A DNA stretch of 64,000 nucleotides from Bog-877 sp050734135 (GCA_050734135.1 JBOHUG010000114.1:62001-126000); one strand, 5' to 3'; shown: positions 40,216 to 48,513, numbered from the stretch's first letter. Notes: generated by a model from the letters alone, not told the origin. A program made the numbers and translations.

Positions 40216-40944
40216 TCACTGCAGCATGGTCAGGAGGTCCCCCCACCGCAGCAGCTGCTCTGCGCCTTCGCGGCCGGCGCTGGCTCCGGGCGCCAGGATC
40301 GCCCGCATCCCAGCTCCTGTGGCTCCTTCGATATCCGCCTCCCACTCATCGCCTACGAACCACACCGCTGCGGCTGGCAGTCCCAAGCGCCGCAGCATCT
40401 CCGCGAATATCCGGGGATCCGGCTTGCGCCAGCCGATCTCGCTGGAGAAGAGAGCGGCGTCGAAGTACTGCCGCAGTTGGAAGCGCTCCAGCTGCTCGTA
40501 CATCAGGTGGGGCGGAAAGGGTGCATTGGAGCAGAGTGCGAGCCGAAGTCCACGCGCTTTCAGGGTGGCCAGGACTTCCCGCGCCGCTTCCAACGGGGCC
40601 ACACCCTCTGCCCAGCTTCGCTGCAGGATCGCTGCCACCCGGTCGCTGAGCGCTTGGCTGGGCCACCTGCCGAGCAGTTGGTGGATCGCTTCCCGGTGAA
40701 TCCGCTCGAACTCCACCTCGCGCAATGGATCCGCTCGCTGGACTTCGCCGATGCGCTTGTCGACGAGCAGATCGAGAGCCAGGGCAAAGTCCCCCGCAGT
40801 TCCACTCCAACGGCTCTCGGCGAGTCCGAGTTCCAAGGGGAGGCTCGCCCCGGCGGCCCAGAGGGCCCTGTCCGGACGGCTGAAGACGACCAGGGTGCGG
40901 CCGTAGTCGAAGCAAACGCCCAGGGGACGCTCGGTCCGGCTCAC
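40216..40944 (-). CDS. HAD-superfamily protein lacking the second motif-I aspartate
   Basis: This 242-residue protein overlaps the upstream gene by 4 nt. Motif I is VCFDYGRTLVVF: the nucleophile Asp is there, but the acid/base at +2 is Gly. Motif II is LALCSNAPF, motif III Lys in GWRKPDPRIF, and motif IV VWFVGDEWEADIEGA. A helical cap lies between motifs I and II. Without the +2 Asp, phosphatase activity is doubtful; a dehalogenase-like, transfer or binding role is possible. It is encoded between an Arg-rich protein and proS. Confidence 0.83.
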   Translation of the reverse strand: MSRTERPLGVCFDYGRTLVVFSRPDRALWAAGASLPLELGLAESRWSGTAGDFALALDLLVDKRIGEVQRADPLREVEFERIHREAIHQLLGRWPSQALSDRVAAILQRSWAEGVAPLEAAREVLATLKARGLRLALCSNAPFPPHLMYEQLERFQLRQYFDAALFSSEIGWRKPDPRIFAEMLRRLGLPAAAVWFVGDEWEADIEGATGAGMRAILAPGASAGREGAEQLLRWGDLLTMLQ

Positions 40945-41426
40945 CCCCCGGATGGGGCCTCTGGTGGCCTGCGGCCTCCTCTGGGCCGACGACGGCGGCG
41001 GCGCCGCCGTTCCCCGGGTGCGCCACCAGCCGCGGTAGCTGGCAGAGGAGCTGCTCCGGGTCTGGTATTTCGGATCTGACCTTGAGCCTGGGACGGCGCT
41101 CCCGGCGGCGAGTTAGCCGATCGGTGTCGGCGCCTTCTCCGGCTCGGGACGGGGCGCGGACGGCCCGGATTGAACTTTGCCAGGAGTCGCTCCTGATGCT
41201 GTGGGTCCCAGCTGCCACTGTCGATGTCCCCGTAGGCGGCGACCCGGGAGTCGAACTCGGCCATGAACTCTTGGAGCGGGCGCTTCTCCTTCACCGCGTT
41301 GGTGATCTGCTTCTCGGCCCAGGGCTGGTAGCGGGGGGATTCCGGGTTCTGGAATTCGGGTGACGGACCGTCCTCGGGGCCCGGCTCAACCAGGTCCGGG
41401 GGCGGCGTCTCTCCAGGCTGCTCCAC
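40941..41426 (-). CDS. Disordered protein with arginine-rich tail
   Basis: The protein has about 161 residues from GTG 41426, which has a -10 box 6 nt upstream; ATG 41429 is 3 nt closer to the box. An acidic, Pro-rich N-terminus precedes a short helical segment (PWAEKQITNAVKEKRPLQEFMAEFDSR). The second half is basic and low-complexity, with two Arg runs (PSRRRRRHRS and ERRRRRRRRPRGG). I recognise no family. The composition suggests RNA or ribosome binding. The tail resembles that of the helicase encoded at 56414. It overlaps the HAD gene, so the two are co-translated. Confidence 0.65.
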   Translation of the reverse strand: MEQPGETPPPDLVEPGPEDGPSPEFQNPESPRYQPWAEKQITNAVKEKRPLQEFMAEFDSRVAAYGDIDSGSWDPQHQERLLAKFNPGRPRPVPSRRRRRHRSANSPPGAPSQAQGQIRNTRPGAAPLPATAAGGAPGERRRRRRRRPRGGRRPPEAPSGG

Positions 41427-41432
41427 CATCCG

Positions 41433-41438
41433 AGTATA
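41433..41438 (-). promoter_or_regulatory. Leaderless-type -10 box TATACT
   Basis: On the minus strand TATACT is followed by 6 nt (CGGATG) and GTG 41426. Confidence 0.5.
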
Positions 41439-41456
41439 GGTCGGCCGTTTTGAGCT

Positions 41457-42182
41457 TCAGGACTCCATCGACGCTGCCGGGTCGGGCTGGCGGGCCGCGG
41501 CCGTCTTCCGGTTCATCCGCAACGCGAGCGTGCCGTTGGTGATGATCGCGGTGCGGGGCGCGCGTTTGGCCACCTGAGTGTCATGGGTGACCACCACCAG
41601 GGTCATGCCGCGCTCCCGCCAGAGTCGCTCCATCAGCCCGATGATCTCGCCTCGGGTGACCTCGTCGAGGTTCCCAGTCGGCTCGTCCGCCAGGATCACC
41701 TTGGGTTCCTTCACCAGAGCCCGAGCGATCGCAACCCGCTGCTGCTCCCCGCCGGACAACTCCGCCGGGAAATGTCCCGCCCTCTCAGCCAGGCCTACCT
41801 CCGCGAGCGCCTCCATCGACCGAGACCGCCGCTGTTGGGTCGGGATCCGGACCGGGACCAGGGCCGCCTCAACATTCTCGGCGGCGTTGAGCGTGGGCAT
41901 CAGGTTGTAGTTCTGAAAGACGAACCCGAAGTTCTGGGCCCGCACGTCCACCAGCTGGGACTCGGCCAGAGCACCCAAATCCCGGCCGTCGAAGACGACG
42001 CTCCCCGAAGAGGGCCTGTCGAGTCCCCCGAGCAACAGGAGCAGGGTGGTTTTGCCGTGACCGGTCGGTCCCTGAACAGTCAGGAACTCACCGTCTTGGA
42101 GCACCAGGTTCACGTCCTTGAGGGCGGTCACCTTGCCCCTTCCCTTGGGATAGATCCGGGAGAGCTTCTTCAGTTCATACAT
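41457..42182 (-). CDS. ABC transporter ATP-binding protein (MacB/LolD type)
   Basis: This 241-residue protein has Walker A GPTGHGKTTLLLLLGG (near residue 40), a Q-loop in FGFVFQNYNLMPTLNAAENV, signature LSGGEQQRVAIARAL, Walker B VILADEPTGNLDE and the switch His in VVVTHDT. The NYNLMPTLNAAENVE stretch is typical of MacB/LolD-family ATPases that drive mechanotransmission across the membrane. It is encoded 65 nt downstream of its likely permease on the same strand. The substrate is unknown; candidates are peptides, lipids or cell-wall enzyme control. Confidence 0.92.
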   Translation of the reverse strand: MYELKKLSRIYPKGRGKVTALKDVNLVLQDGEFLTVQGPTGHGKTTLLLLLGGLDRPSSGSVVFDGRDLGALAESQLVDVRAQNFGFVFQNYNLMPTLNAAENVEAALVPVRIPTQQRRSRSMEALAEVGLAERAGHFPAELSGGEQQRVAIARALVKEPKVILADEPTGNLDEVTRGEIIGLMERLWRERGMTLVVVTHDTQVAKRAPRTAIITNGTLALRMNRKTAAARQPDPAASMES

Positions 42183-42247
42183 CTGCCTTCTCCCGGAGCC
42201 CAGCCGGGACAGCCGGGGCGAGCTGGCCGCAGTTCTCGTTCATCAAT

Positions 42248-43747
42248 TCACTCGGTCCGCCGCAATGCCTCGGCCGGCTGCAGGCGGGCGGCGCGCCACC
42301 CGCCGAAGATCCCGGCGATTAGGCCCCCGGCGATCGCCAGGGCCACCGCCAGACCGAACACCCCCAGGCTCAAAGGGGCCGTCAGATGTAGGAGGACCGT
42401 GTGGCTCGGGGGAGCGAAGGTGTGGGTGAAGGCCTTCCGGGCGGCCGCTCCAGGGCCGGTTCCCGACCCGCCGGGGAACGAGCCGCCGAAGGCTCCGCGC
42501 CCCCCACCGAAGGCGCCGGCCGGCGCGGTTCCCGTGCCGGCCGCCGGGACGATCGCATTCAGCTTCGGCGCCACCTTGGTCACCAGAAATGCACCCAGCA
42601 CTCCGAGCCCAATCCCCACCGCGCCTCCGACTACCCCCTGGACCACCGACTCTCCCAGCACCTGGCCGACGATCCGGCGGCTGTGCCACCCCATCGCCTT
42701 GAGGGTGCCGAACTCGCGAACTCGGCGGTTAACCGAGGCAGTGGTGAGCAGAGCGGCGAGGACGAAGGCCGCGAGCAGGACCGCCACCGCCAGCCAGAGC
42801 CCCAGGGAGTCGGCCAGGCTCGCGGCGGTGCTCAGCGAGCCGGTGACCTGGTTGGCGAGGTCCTGTGCCGTCGTGACGGTCGACTTGGGCACCAGGTGCT
42901 GGATCTCCGTCTGGACCTTGGAAATGTCAGAGGAACTGCTGGCCGTGACGTAGATCGTGTTCACTTTGCCGGTATCGCTGGCCAGCTTCTGCGCTTCGCC
43001 GAGCGGGATGTAGATGTCGTCAACCGCGTCCGTCGAGGAGAGTGAGACGAGCCCCAGCACCTTGAAGCTGGTGCCCGAGATGGTCACCGTGGAGCCGACC
43101 TTGAGTGAGTTCTGCTTCGCGTAACTGGAGTTAACGAGGGCGAGCGTTTGGTCGGTGGCGGCCGACTTCTGCTCTTTCTTGAACCACTCGGAGACAACCT
43201 TGGTGCCGGAGGTGATGTTGGCGGAACTCAATGGACCCAACCCGGGGTCGTCGGCGTTGATCCCGGCCACGGTGAAAGTGGTGACGCTGAAGGGCGTTGT
43301 CGAGGTGCTTCCCGAGCTGCTGCCAGTGCCCGGGCCCCCACTGAAGGCCCCGGTGACGTGGATGGAGGTCAGGTTGAGAGTGCCGGTCGCGCCCGCGACC
43401 CCCGTCAACTTGGAGATGGCGGTTACATCGGTGGCAGCGATCGAGGTCAGCCCGCCTACCGAACTGAGGCGATCTCGGCTGAAGGCCTTGCCGGAATCGC
43501 CGCGCGCGGGGGGAGCGCCGCCAAAGCGGAAGCCGCCCGAGCTGCCCGGAGCCGCCGTCTTGGTCACGGTGATGTCCGTTCCGACGCCGTAGAGGGAGTG
43601 GAGAACCTCACCCTGGGCGGTCTTCACGCCTGAGGCGGCCGCGTTAACTGTGATCACCAGGCCCACCGCCAGGGCCAGTCCGATCGCCACCACGCTGGCC
43701 GATCGGGCCCGGCGGCGCAGCTCGCGTCCCAAATAACGGAAGTACAA
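42248..43747 (-). CDS. FtsX/MacB-type ABC transporter permease
   Basis: The protein is about 499 residues from TTG 43747, selected because AGGAG lies 6 nt upstream and it starts the cytoplasmic LYFRYLGRELRRRARS segment. One N-terminal membrane helix (about 20-40) is followed by a large extracytoplasmic domain rich in Gly/Ser (about 45-345). Three C-terminal helices carry the FtsX signature region (VREFGTLKAMGWHSRRIVGQVLGES). A Gly/Phe/Ala-rich insert (TGTAPAGAFGGGRGAFGG) sits between helices 3 and 4. With the ATPase downstream it forms a MacB-type machine. Confidence 0.88.
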   Translation of the reverse strand: MYFRYLGRELRRRARSASVVAIGLALAVGLVITVNAAASGVKTAQGEVLHSLYGVGTDITVTKTAAPGSSGGFRFGGAPPARGDSGKAFSRDRLSSVGGLTSIAATDVTAISKLTGVAGATGTLNLTSIHVTGAFSGGPGTGSSSGSTSTTPFSVTTFTVAGINADDPGLGPLSSANITSGTKVVSEWFKKEQKSAATDQTLALVNSSYAKQNSLKVGSTVTISGTSFKVLGLVSLSSTDAVDDIYIPLGEAQKLASDTGKVNTIYVTASSSSDISKVQTEIQHLVPKSTVTTAQDLANQVTGSLSTAASLADSLGLWLAVAVLLAAFVLAALLTTASVNRRVREFGTLKAMGWHSRRIVGQVLGESVVQGVVGGAVGIGLGVLGAFLVTKVAPKLNAIVPAAGTGTAPAGAFGGGRGAFGGSFPGGSGTGPGAAARKAFTHTFAPPSHTVLLHLTAPLSLGVFGLAVALAIAGGLIAGIFGGWRAARLQPAEALRRTE

Positions 43748-43931
43748 AGCTGCTCCTGTTGTCGACTCTGGGCGTGATCCGCCAGACCCGCAGTACAACC
43801 GTCCCGTCTGGGAGTGACCTCGGGATCGGCTGGGAGTTGGCTGAACCTCGCCCAGCCGGAGGCGGTCCCAGACCACTACCGTGACAGCTAGGACCCGAGG
43901 AAGGACCACGCGCCGACAAGGGAGGAGAGTC

Positions 43932-44861
43932 GTGGACGCACTCCTGGCGGACGGCTTCTGGCAGATCGACACGGTGCTGGGAGGCTGGGCCGAGGTCAAC
44001 TCGGTCTTTCTGATAGAGGCCGACCGGCCGTGTCTGGTAGAGACCGGACCTCAGCGCGACCTTGATCAGGTACTTGAGGGATTGGCCCGACACGGGCTCA
44101 GTCCGGACGATCTGGCTTGGGTGGTGGTCACCCACATCCACCTCGACCACGCGGGCGCGGTTGGCGAGATAGCCCAGCACTTCCCCAGGGCCAAGATCGT
44201 CTGTCACCCCAGGGGAATTCGCCATCTGGCTGATCCCCGCCGTTTGATCGCCGCGTCGGCCCAGGTCTACGGCGAACGGCTCGACTCGCTCTACGGACGG
44301 ATGACCGCGGTCGATCCCGACCAGCTGGTCGCCGCCACAGACATGGGCGAGATCGATCTCGGCCGAGGGAAGCGGCTGGTTCTGGTCGACTCCCCTGGCC
44401 ACGCCAAGCACCATCTGGGGGTTCTGGAGACGCACTCGGGGGTGCTGCTGGTCGGAGATGCGGTGGGGGTCAAGCTGCCAGGAGCCGGCCCGCTGCGACC
44501 GGCCACCCCGCCTGATGACTTCGATCTCGAGCTGGCGGTCGGGTCGCTCCGTAGGTTCTTGGAACTGCGACCGCAGCAGCTGATCCTTACCCACTATGGC
44601 TCTGCGGGGCCCCCGGAAGAGGTCTTGTTAGAGGCGGAGGAGAAGTTGCGCAGCTGGACGACGATCGCCCGGGAGGCCTTCCGTGAGAGGCCCGAGATCG
44701 ATCACATCGAAGAGTCTCTCCGGCTCCGCCTGAATTCGAGCGGCGAGGGAGATCCGGAGCGCGGCCCCGCCGCCAATACCTTGAACGGACTGCACTCCAA
44801 TGCGGCCGGCCTTTTTGGTTGGCTGGAGCGTGAGTCTCGAACTCAGCCCGAAGTCAGCTGA
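43932..44861 (+). CDS. Metallo-beta-lactamase-fold hydrolase
   Basis: The protein is 309 residues from GTG 43932, preceded by GGGAGGAGA. The zinc-binding motif HIHLDHAGA (HxHxDH) lies in VVVTHIHLDHAGAVGEIA. The second-site His is in DSPGHAKHHLG, the bridging Asp in LLVGDAVGV, and a late His in LILTHYG. The C-terminus is a helical extension. The family covers thiolesterases, lactonases and nucleases; nothing here selects one. It is divergent from the ABC permease and likely monocistronic. Confidence 0.88.
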   Translation: MDALLADGFWQIDTVLGGWAEVNSVFLIEADRPCLVETGPQRDLDQVLEGLARHGLSPDDLAWVVVTHIHLDHAGAVGEIAQHFPRAKIVCHPRGIRHLADPRRLIAASAQVYGERLDSLYGRMTAVDPDQLVAATDMGEIDLGRGKRLVLVDSPGHAKHHLGVLETHSGVLLVGDAVGVKLPGAGPLRPATPPDDFDLELAVGSLRRFLELRPQQLILTHYGSAGPPEEVLLEAEEKLRSWTTIAREAFRERPEIDHIEESLRLRLNSSGEGDPERGPAANTLNGLHSNAAGLFGWLERESRTQPEVS

Positions 44862-44931
44862 CCCGGTCTCCGTTCGGGCCCCTCTCCCCGGCGCCCTCGG
44901 TCACCAATCTGGGCCAGATGTGCGATTGAGG

Positions 44932-44960
44932 TTGCGGGCGGTCGAGTTGGTGAATACAAT
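44932..44960 (+). promoter_or_regulatory. Sigma-70-like promoter before the DUF5679 gene
   Basis: TTGCGG (44932-44937), a 17-nt spacer and TACAAT (44955-44960) give a leader of ~50 nt ending in AGCGGAGGGG before ATG 45018. Confidence 0.5.
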
Positions 44961-45017
44961 GCGCGTGATCGCCCGGCTCTGGAGTTCGGGCTCTACTTCC
45001 AGCGGAGGGGCACCAAG

Positions 45018-45167
45018 ATGGCCGTTACCGGCTTTTGCATGAAGTGCAAGACGGCGCGGGAGATTTCGAATCCCCAGCCAACGCAACTAAAGAACGGCAA
45101 GCCGGCAACTACCGGCACCTGCCCCGTCTGTGGAACGAAGATCTTCAAGATCGGGAAGGCGGCCTGA
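45018..45167 (+). CDS. Tiny DUF5679 zinc-ribbon protein (49 residues)
   Basis: ATG 45018 is preceded by AGCGGAGGGG, a strong ribosome site, and a good promoter. The 49-residue product has two CxxC pairs (FCMKCK and TCPVCGTK) flanking a conserved core REISNP...LKNGKPATTGTCPVCG, and ends FKIGKAA. This matches DUF5679, found as a short stand-alone zinc ribbon or a DNA-topoisomerase-like fragment in many bacteria and viruses. Its role is unknown; nucleic-acid binding is plausible. It partly overlaps an upstream extension of the next gene, whose own start at 45217 avoids it. Confidence 0.85.
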   Translation: MAVTGFCMKCKTAREISNPQPTQLKNGKPATTGTCPVCGTKIFKIGKAA

Positions 45168-45216
45168 GGGCCACCTCACTCGGCCCGGGCCTCGCCTCGG
45201 CGAGGGTCCGGGGCTG

Positions 45217-46644
45217 GTGAGCCCGGCAGACGATCTCACCAAGGCGATTCAGGACCGCGAGCGGCCCCTCGTCGATACCCTCTCCCGCTGGGTAGCGATC
45301 CCCTCGATCAGCACCGGGACCGAACACGGCGCGGAGGTGCGCCGGTCAGCTGAGTTCCTGCGCCTGGAGGCGCTGGCGGCTGGGTTCACACTCGCCGAGG
45401 TGTGGGACACGGCGGGCCACCCGGCGGTGTTCGCCGAACGGATCGAGGATCCGAGCTTTCCCACGATCCTTGTCTACGGCCACCACGACGTGCAGCCGGT
45501 CGACCCGGTCGTCGAGTGGGAGAAGGCTCCTTTTGAGGCGCTGGAGAAGGACGGTCAGCTTCTTGGGCGGGGCACGGCTGACGACAAGGGTCATCTGGTG
45601 ATGCACCTGGAGGCGCTCCGCGGCTATCTCCAGGCCCGGGGTCGGTTGCCAGTCAATCTCAAGCTGATCGCGGAAGGCGAGGAGGAGGACGGCTCCGAAC
45701 ACTTCCTGCAGCTGCTGAGGGAGCACCGCGACCGACTCCAGGCGGATGTCGCGGTTATCTCTGACACCGGGATGCCGGCCGAGAACCTTCCCGCTCTGAC
45801 GATAAGTCTGCGCGGGCTCGCCTACTGGGAGCTTCGGGTGGAAGCGGCCTCGACCGACCTGCATTCAGGGGTCTACGGCGGTTCGGTCCTGAACCCGATC
45901 ACCGTGCTGGCTGAGATGGTGGCCAAACTGCACGACCAGGATGGCCGGGTCGCGGTGCCGGGCTTCTATGACGACGTGTTGGAGCTCACTCCCGCAGAAC
46001 GCGCCGAGATCGCGGCGGTGCCCTTCGACGAATCGCAGTTCGCGGCTCAGTCGCAGGTTGTCTTAGGCGGGGAGTCCAGCTTCAGCACCGCCGAACGACG
46101 GACTATCCGGCCCACCATGGAGCTCTGTGGGATCTGGGGAGGCTACCAAGGCGAGGGCTCAAAGACGGTGATCCCGGCCCGAGCCGCCGCCAAGCTGTCC
46201 ACCCGGATGGTGCCCAACCAGTCTGCCGAGCGACTGACCGGGCAGGTCGAGGCGTACCTGCGCCAGATCGCCCCCGACGGAGTTCGGATCGAGTTCGAGA
46301 CAATCTCCACCGGGCGGTGGGTGGTCAGCTCGACGCGGCACCCGGCGGTGAGCGCTGCAGCCGATGTCCTAGCGGAGGTCTGGGGCGAGAGGACTCGCTT
46401 CATCCGAGAGGGCGGCAGCATCCCCCCGGTGGTCTCGATCGCGGAGGAGCTGTCCGTGCCCTGCGTCCTGTTGGGAGTGGGGCTGCCTGGAGATCGCATC
46501 CACGCGCCCAACGAACGGGTGGTGCTGAACCAGCTATATCGGGGAATGCAGGCGGTCGGGCGACTCTGGGAACGGTACGGAGAGATGGGCAAGTCGGGTC
46601 TCAGCGTGCCACCGGGGACACCCGTTCCGGAACGTCGAGGGTGA
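45217..46644 (+). CDS. M20 family dipeptidase/peptidase
   Basis: The protein is 475 residues from GTG 45217; an earlier in-frame GTG lies inside the DUF5679 gene and is rejected. Zinc-site motifs are VYGHHDVQPVDP (His, Asp), LLGRGTADDKGH (bridging Asp), AEGEEEDGSEHF (catalytic and metal Glu), SDTGM and the C-terminal His in GDRIHAPNER. The long VYGHHDVQP form with a DLHSGVYGG lid loop is that of carnosinase-like dipeptidases. The last 44 nt overlap the convergent TrkA-like gene. Confidence 0.88.
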   Translation: MSPADDLTKAIQDRERPLVDTLSRWVAIPSISTGTEHGAEVRRSAEFLRLEALAAGFTLAEVWDTAGHPAVFAERIEDPSFPTILVYGHHDVQPVDPVVEWEKAPFEALEKDGQLLGRGTADDKGHLVMHLEALRGYLQARGRLPVNLKLIAEGEEEDGSEHFLQLLREHRDRLQADVAVISDTGMPAENLPALTISLRGLAYWELRVEAASTDLHSGVYGGSVLNPITVLAEMVAKLHDQDGRVAVPGFYDDVLELTPAERAEIAAVPFDESQFAAQSQVVLGGESSFSTAERRTIRPTMELCGIWGGYQGEGSKTVIPARAAAKLSTRMVPNQSAERLTGQVEAYLRQIAPDGVRIEFETISTGRWVVSSTRHPAVSAAADVLAEVWGERTRFIREGGSIPPVVSIAEELSVPCVLLGVGLPGDRIHAPNERVVLNQLYRGMQAVGRLWERYGEMGKSGLSVPPGTPVPERRG

Positions 46645-47284
46645 AGTCCGATGCCGGTCGCTTGGTGAACAGCACGACCTGATCCCCGGGCTCGAGCGGC
46701 GTCTCGCGGGGGATCTCCCGCCCGTTGCGTACGATCAGGAGTAGCCGTTCGGAAGCCAGATCTGTGATCTCGCTCGCGTGGCGCCCCACCGCCTGCCCCA
46801 CCGGCACGGTAACCCGCACCAGCGCGGCCTCGCTCCCGCCCATCGGAATCTGGAGAACGTCTCCGTGAGTGGCGAGCCCGCTCTCAATCACGCCCAGGAT
46901 CAGCTCCGTCGCCGACACTGCCACGTCCACCCCCAGTTGATGGAAGAGTTGCACGTTGCGGGGGTTGTTCACCCGGGCGATGGTCCGCGGCACGTGGAAC
47001 TGGCGCTTCGCCAGCTGGCAGGCGATCAGGTTGTCCTCGTCATCGCCGGTCACGGCCGCCACCACGTCGGCGCGCTCAATCCCACTGGACGCGAGAAACG
47101 CCATTTCGTCGCCGTCGCCGACCAGGCTGGCACAGCTGCCCAGCTGGGCCGCGACCAACGCGGCTCGAGCGGGATCCTTCTCGATCAGCGCCACCTCGTA
47201 CCCCCCTTCAAGGAGATGGCGGCTCAGGTAGAAGCCAACCTTCCCGGCTCCGATCACGATTACGTAGGCGGGCCTCTCAGGCAC
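46601..47284 (-). CDS. TrkA-like NAD-binding protein with TrkA-C domain
   Basis: The protein is about 227 residues from GTG 47284, which overlaps the stop of the upstream trk gene by 8 nt. The N-terminal RCK domain starts VIVIGAGKVGFYLSRHLLEGGYEVALIEKD (GxGxxG dinucleotide site). The C-terminal TrkA-C domain has VTVPVGQAVGRHASEI and PLEPGDQVVLFT. It likely gates a K+ uptake channel (TrkH/KtrB) in response to NAD(H) or ATP/ADP. No channel subunit is in the window. Its 3' end overlaps the convergent M20 gene. Confidence 0.88.
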   Translation of the reverse strand: MPERPAYVIVIGAGKVGFYLSRHLLEGGYEVALIEKDPARAALVAAQLGSCASLVGDGDEMAFLASSGIERADVVAAVTGDDEDNLIACQLAKRQFHVPRTIARVNNPRNVQLFHQLGVDVAVSATELILGVIESGLATHGDVLQIPMGGSEAALVRVTVPVGQAVGRHASEITDLASERLLLIVRNGREIPRETPLEPGDQVVLFTKRPASDFTLDVPERVSPVAR

Positions 47285-47738
47285 CTCCCGATGCCCCCGA
47301 GGCGGCCACCCCGTGTCGCGCCCGATCTGCCTCGTGGGCGCCACTCTCGAAGAAGGTCCGAGCGATGGCGGCGCCGACCACGGTCGGGCAGAAGGTGTAG
47401 AGGCCCATCTCCCGGTAGACCCGCTCCCGGATTGGGTCGTAGATCCGGGTCATGACCCTCGGGATCTTGAAGATCTCCTTCGCGACCTGGGCCGACATGA
47501 TGTTCCGATTGTCCCCGTTGGTGACGGAGATGAAGCAGTCCGCCTTGTCGGCGCCCGCCTGCTCCAGAATCTCCTGGTCGATGCCGCTGCCCAGGATCAC
47601 TTGCCCGGGAAAGTTCGCTCCAAGCCGGTCGAAGGCCCGCTTGGAGATGTCAATGATCGCTACCTCGTGGCCCTCTTGAGCCAGGTCTTTGGCCAGGGTG
47701 GAACCCACCCGGCCACAGCCGACGATCACCACTTTCAC
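47277..47738 (-). CDS. TrkA-N domain protein (single RCK module)
   Basis: The protein is 153 residues from GTG 47738, with TATACT 7 nt upstream. A single RCK/TrkA-N domain is present: VKVVIVGCGRVGSTLAKDLAQEGHEVAIID (GxGxxGS), VILGSGIDQEILEQAGADKADCFISVTNGDNRN, and ARTFFESGAHEADRARH at the end. It lacks a TrkA-C domain. It is translated just before the larger TrkA-like protein, and together they look like one two-module TrkA split into two chains. Confidence 0.85.
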   Translation of the reverse strand: MKVVIVGCGRVGSTLAKDLAQEGHEVAIIDISKRAFDRLGANFPGQVILGSGIDQEILEQAGADKADCFISVTNGDNRNIMSAQVAKEIFKIPRVMTRIYDPIRERVYREMGLYTFCPTVVGAAIARTFFESGAHEADRARHGVAASGASGGA

Positions 47739-47745
47739 GGCCGCG

Positions 47746-47751
47746 AGTATA
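47746..47751 (-). promoter_or_regulatory. Leaderless-type -10 box TATACT (trkA-like pair)
   Basis: On the minus strand TATACT is followed by 7 nt and GTG 47738. Confidence 0.5.
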
Positions 47752-47949
47752 TCCCCGATCGGAGGGGAACTCCTGTATCCAGGACGGATGGCCAGGTCAC
47801 CGTTGAGCCGAGCGGTCGCTCGGCAACTCAATAAGGGGGACCTACTCGGTCGCGGGGACCACTTGGAGGCGCCGCGCGTCGCGTCGGTTCGGAACTCGGT
47901 TCGCCTGCAGGCAGACCGGCGCCGCTCGAAGCGACGACAATGGCTGCCG

Positions 47950-48471
47950 ATGACTTCAAGGATCTTCCGATCCCGTCCCGCAAGCGCCCCGGCCAATGAA
48001 CGGGAGGGGATTCTGTGGCCCCGCCGCATCGCGGTACCGGTGCGGGGCGAGCCGGTAGATCAGGACGCGCTGCGGGCGGCCTGTCGGTTGGCCAGGCCGG
48101 CGAAGGCGGACATTCTGATCATCACCGTGCTGGAGGTGGCTCGCAATCTACCTCTCTCGGCCAGCCTCGGAGACGAGTTGGGTCGTGCTGAGGAGGTGCT
48201 GGTGGGGATGGAGAAGGTCGCATCTAGCCTCGAATCCAAGGTCCAGACCACGGTGCTCCAGGCCCGCGAGGCCGGGCCGGCGATCATCGACGAGGCTGAT
48301 CGCTGGGAGGCCGACCTGATGGTGGTCGGGCTTGACACCAAGGCCAGATTCGGCGAATTCGCCCTCGGGCGGACCGGCACTGCCCTACTGAACCACGCCC
48401 GCTGCCGGTTGATCCTGATTCGCGCGGCTCTGCCGGAGAGCATGCCGCAGCTGCTAACCGATATCTCCTGA
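47950..48471 (+). CDS. Universal stress protein (UspA) family
   Basis: The protein is about 173 residues from ATG 47950; the upstream in-frame extension is basic and unlikely to be coding. A UspA-like alpha/beta fold is visible: RRIAVPVRGEPVDQDALRAA, ADILIITVLEVARNLPL, AIIDEADRWEADLMVVGLDTKA, and the C-terminal GRTGTALLNHARCRLILIR. The ATP-binding GxxGx9G[ST] motif is only partly matched. It is divergent from the TrkA-like pair, and K+ uptake and USP genes are often neighbours. Function is not specific. Confidence 0.8.
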   Translation: MTSRIFRSRPASAPANEREGILWPRRIAVPVRGEPVDQDALRAACRLARPAKADILIITVLEVARNLPLSASLGDELGRAEEVLVGMEKVASSLESKVQTTVLQAREAGPAIIDEADRWEADLMVVGLDTKARFGEFALGRTGTALLNHARCRLILIRAALPESMPQLLTDIS

Positions 48472-48513
48472 ACCGGCCCCGGACGGCAGCGCGAACCGCT
48501 CCCGCGGGCCCTC

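Noticed and set aside
45130..45216. Upstream start for the M20 dipeptidase at GTG 45130
   Set aside because: It lies inside the DUF5679 gene; the frame before 45217 encodes no family-like sequence.
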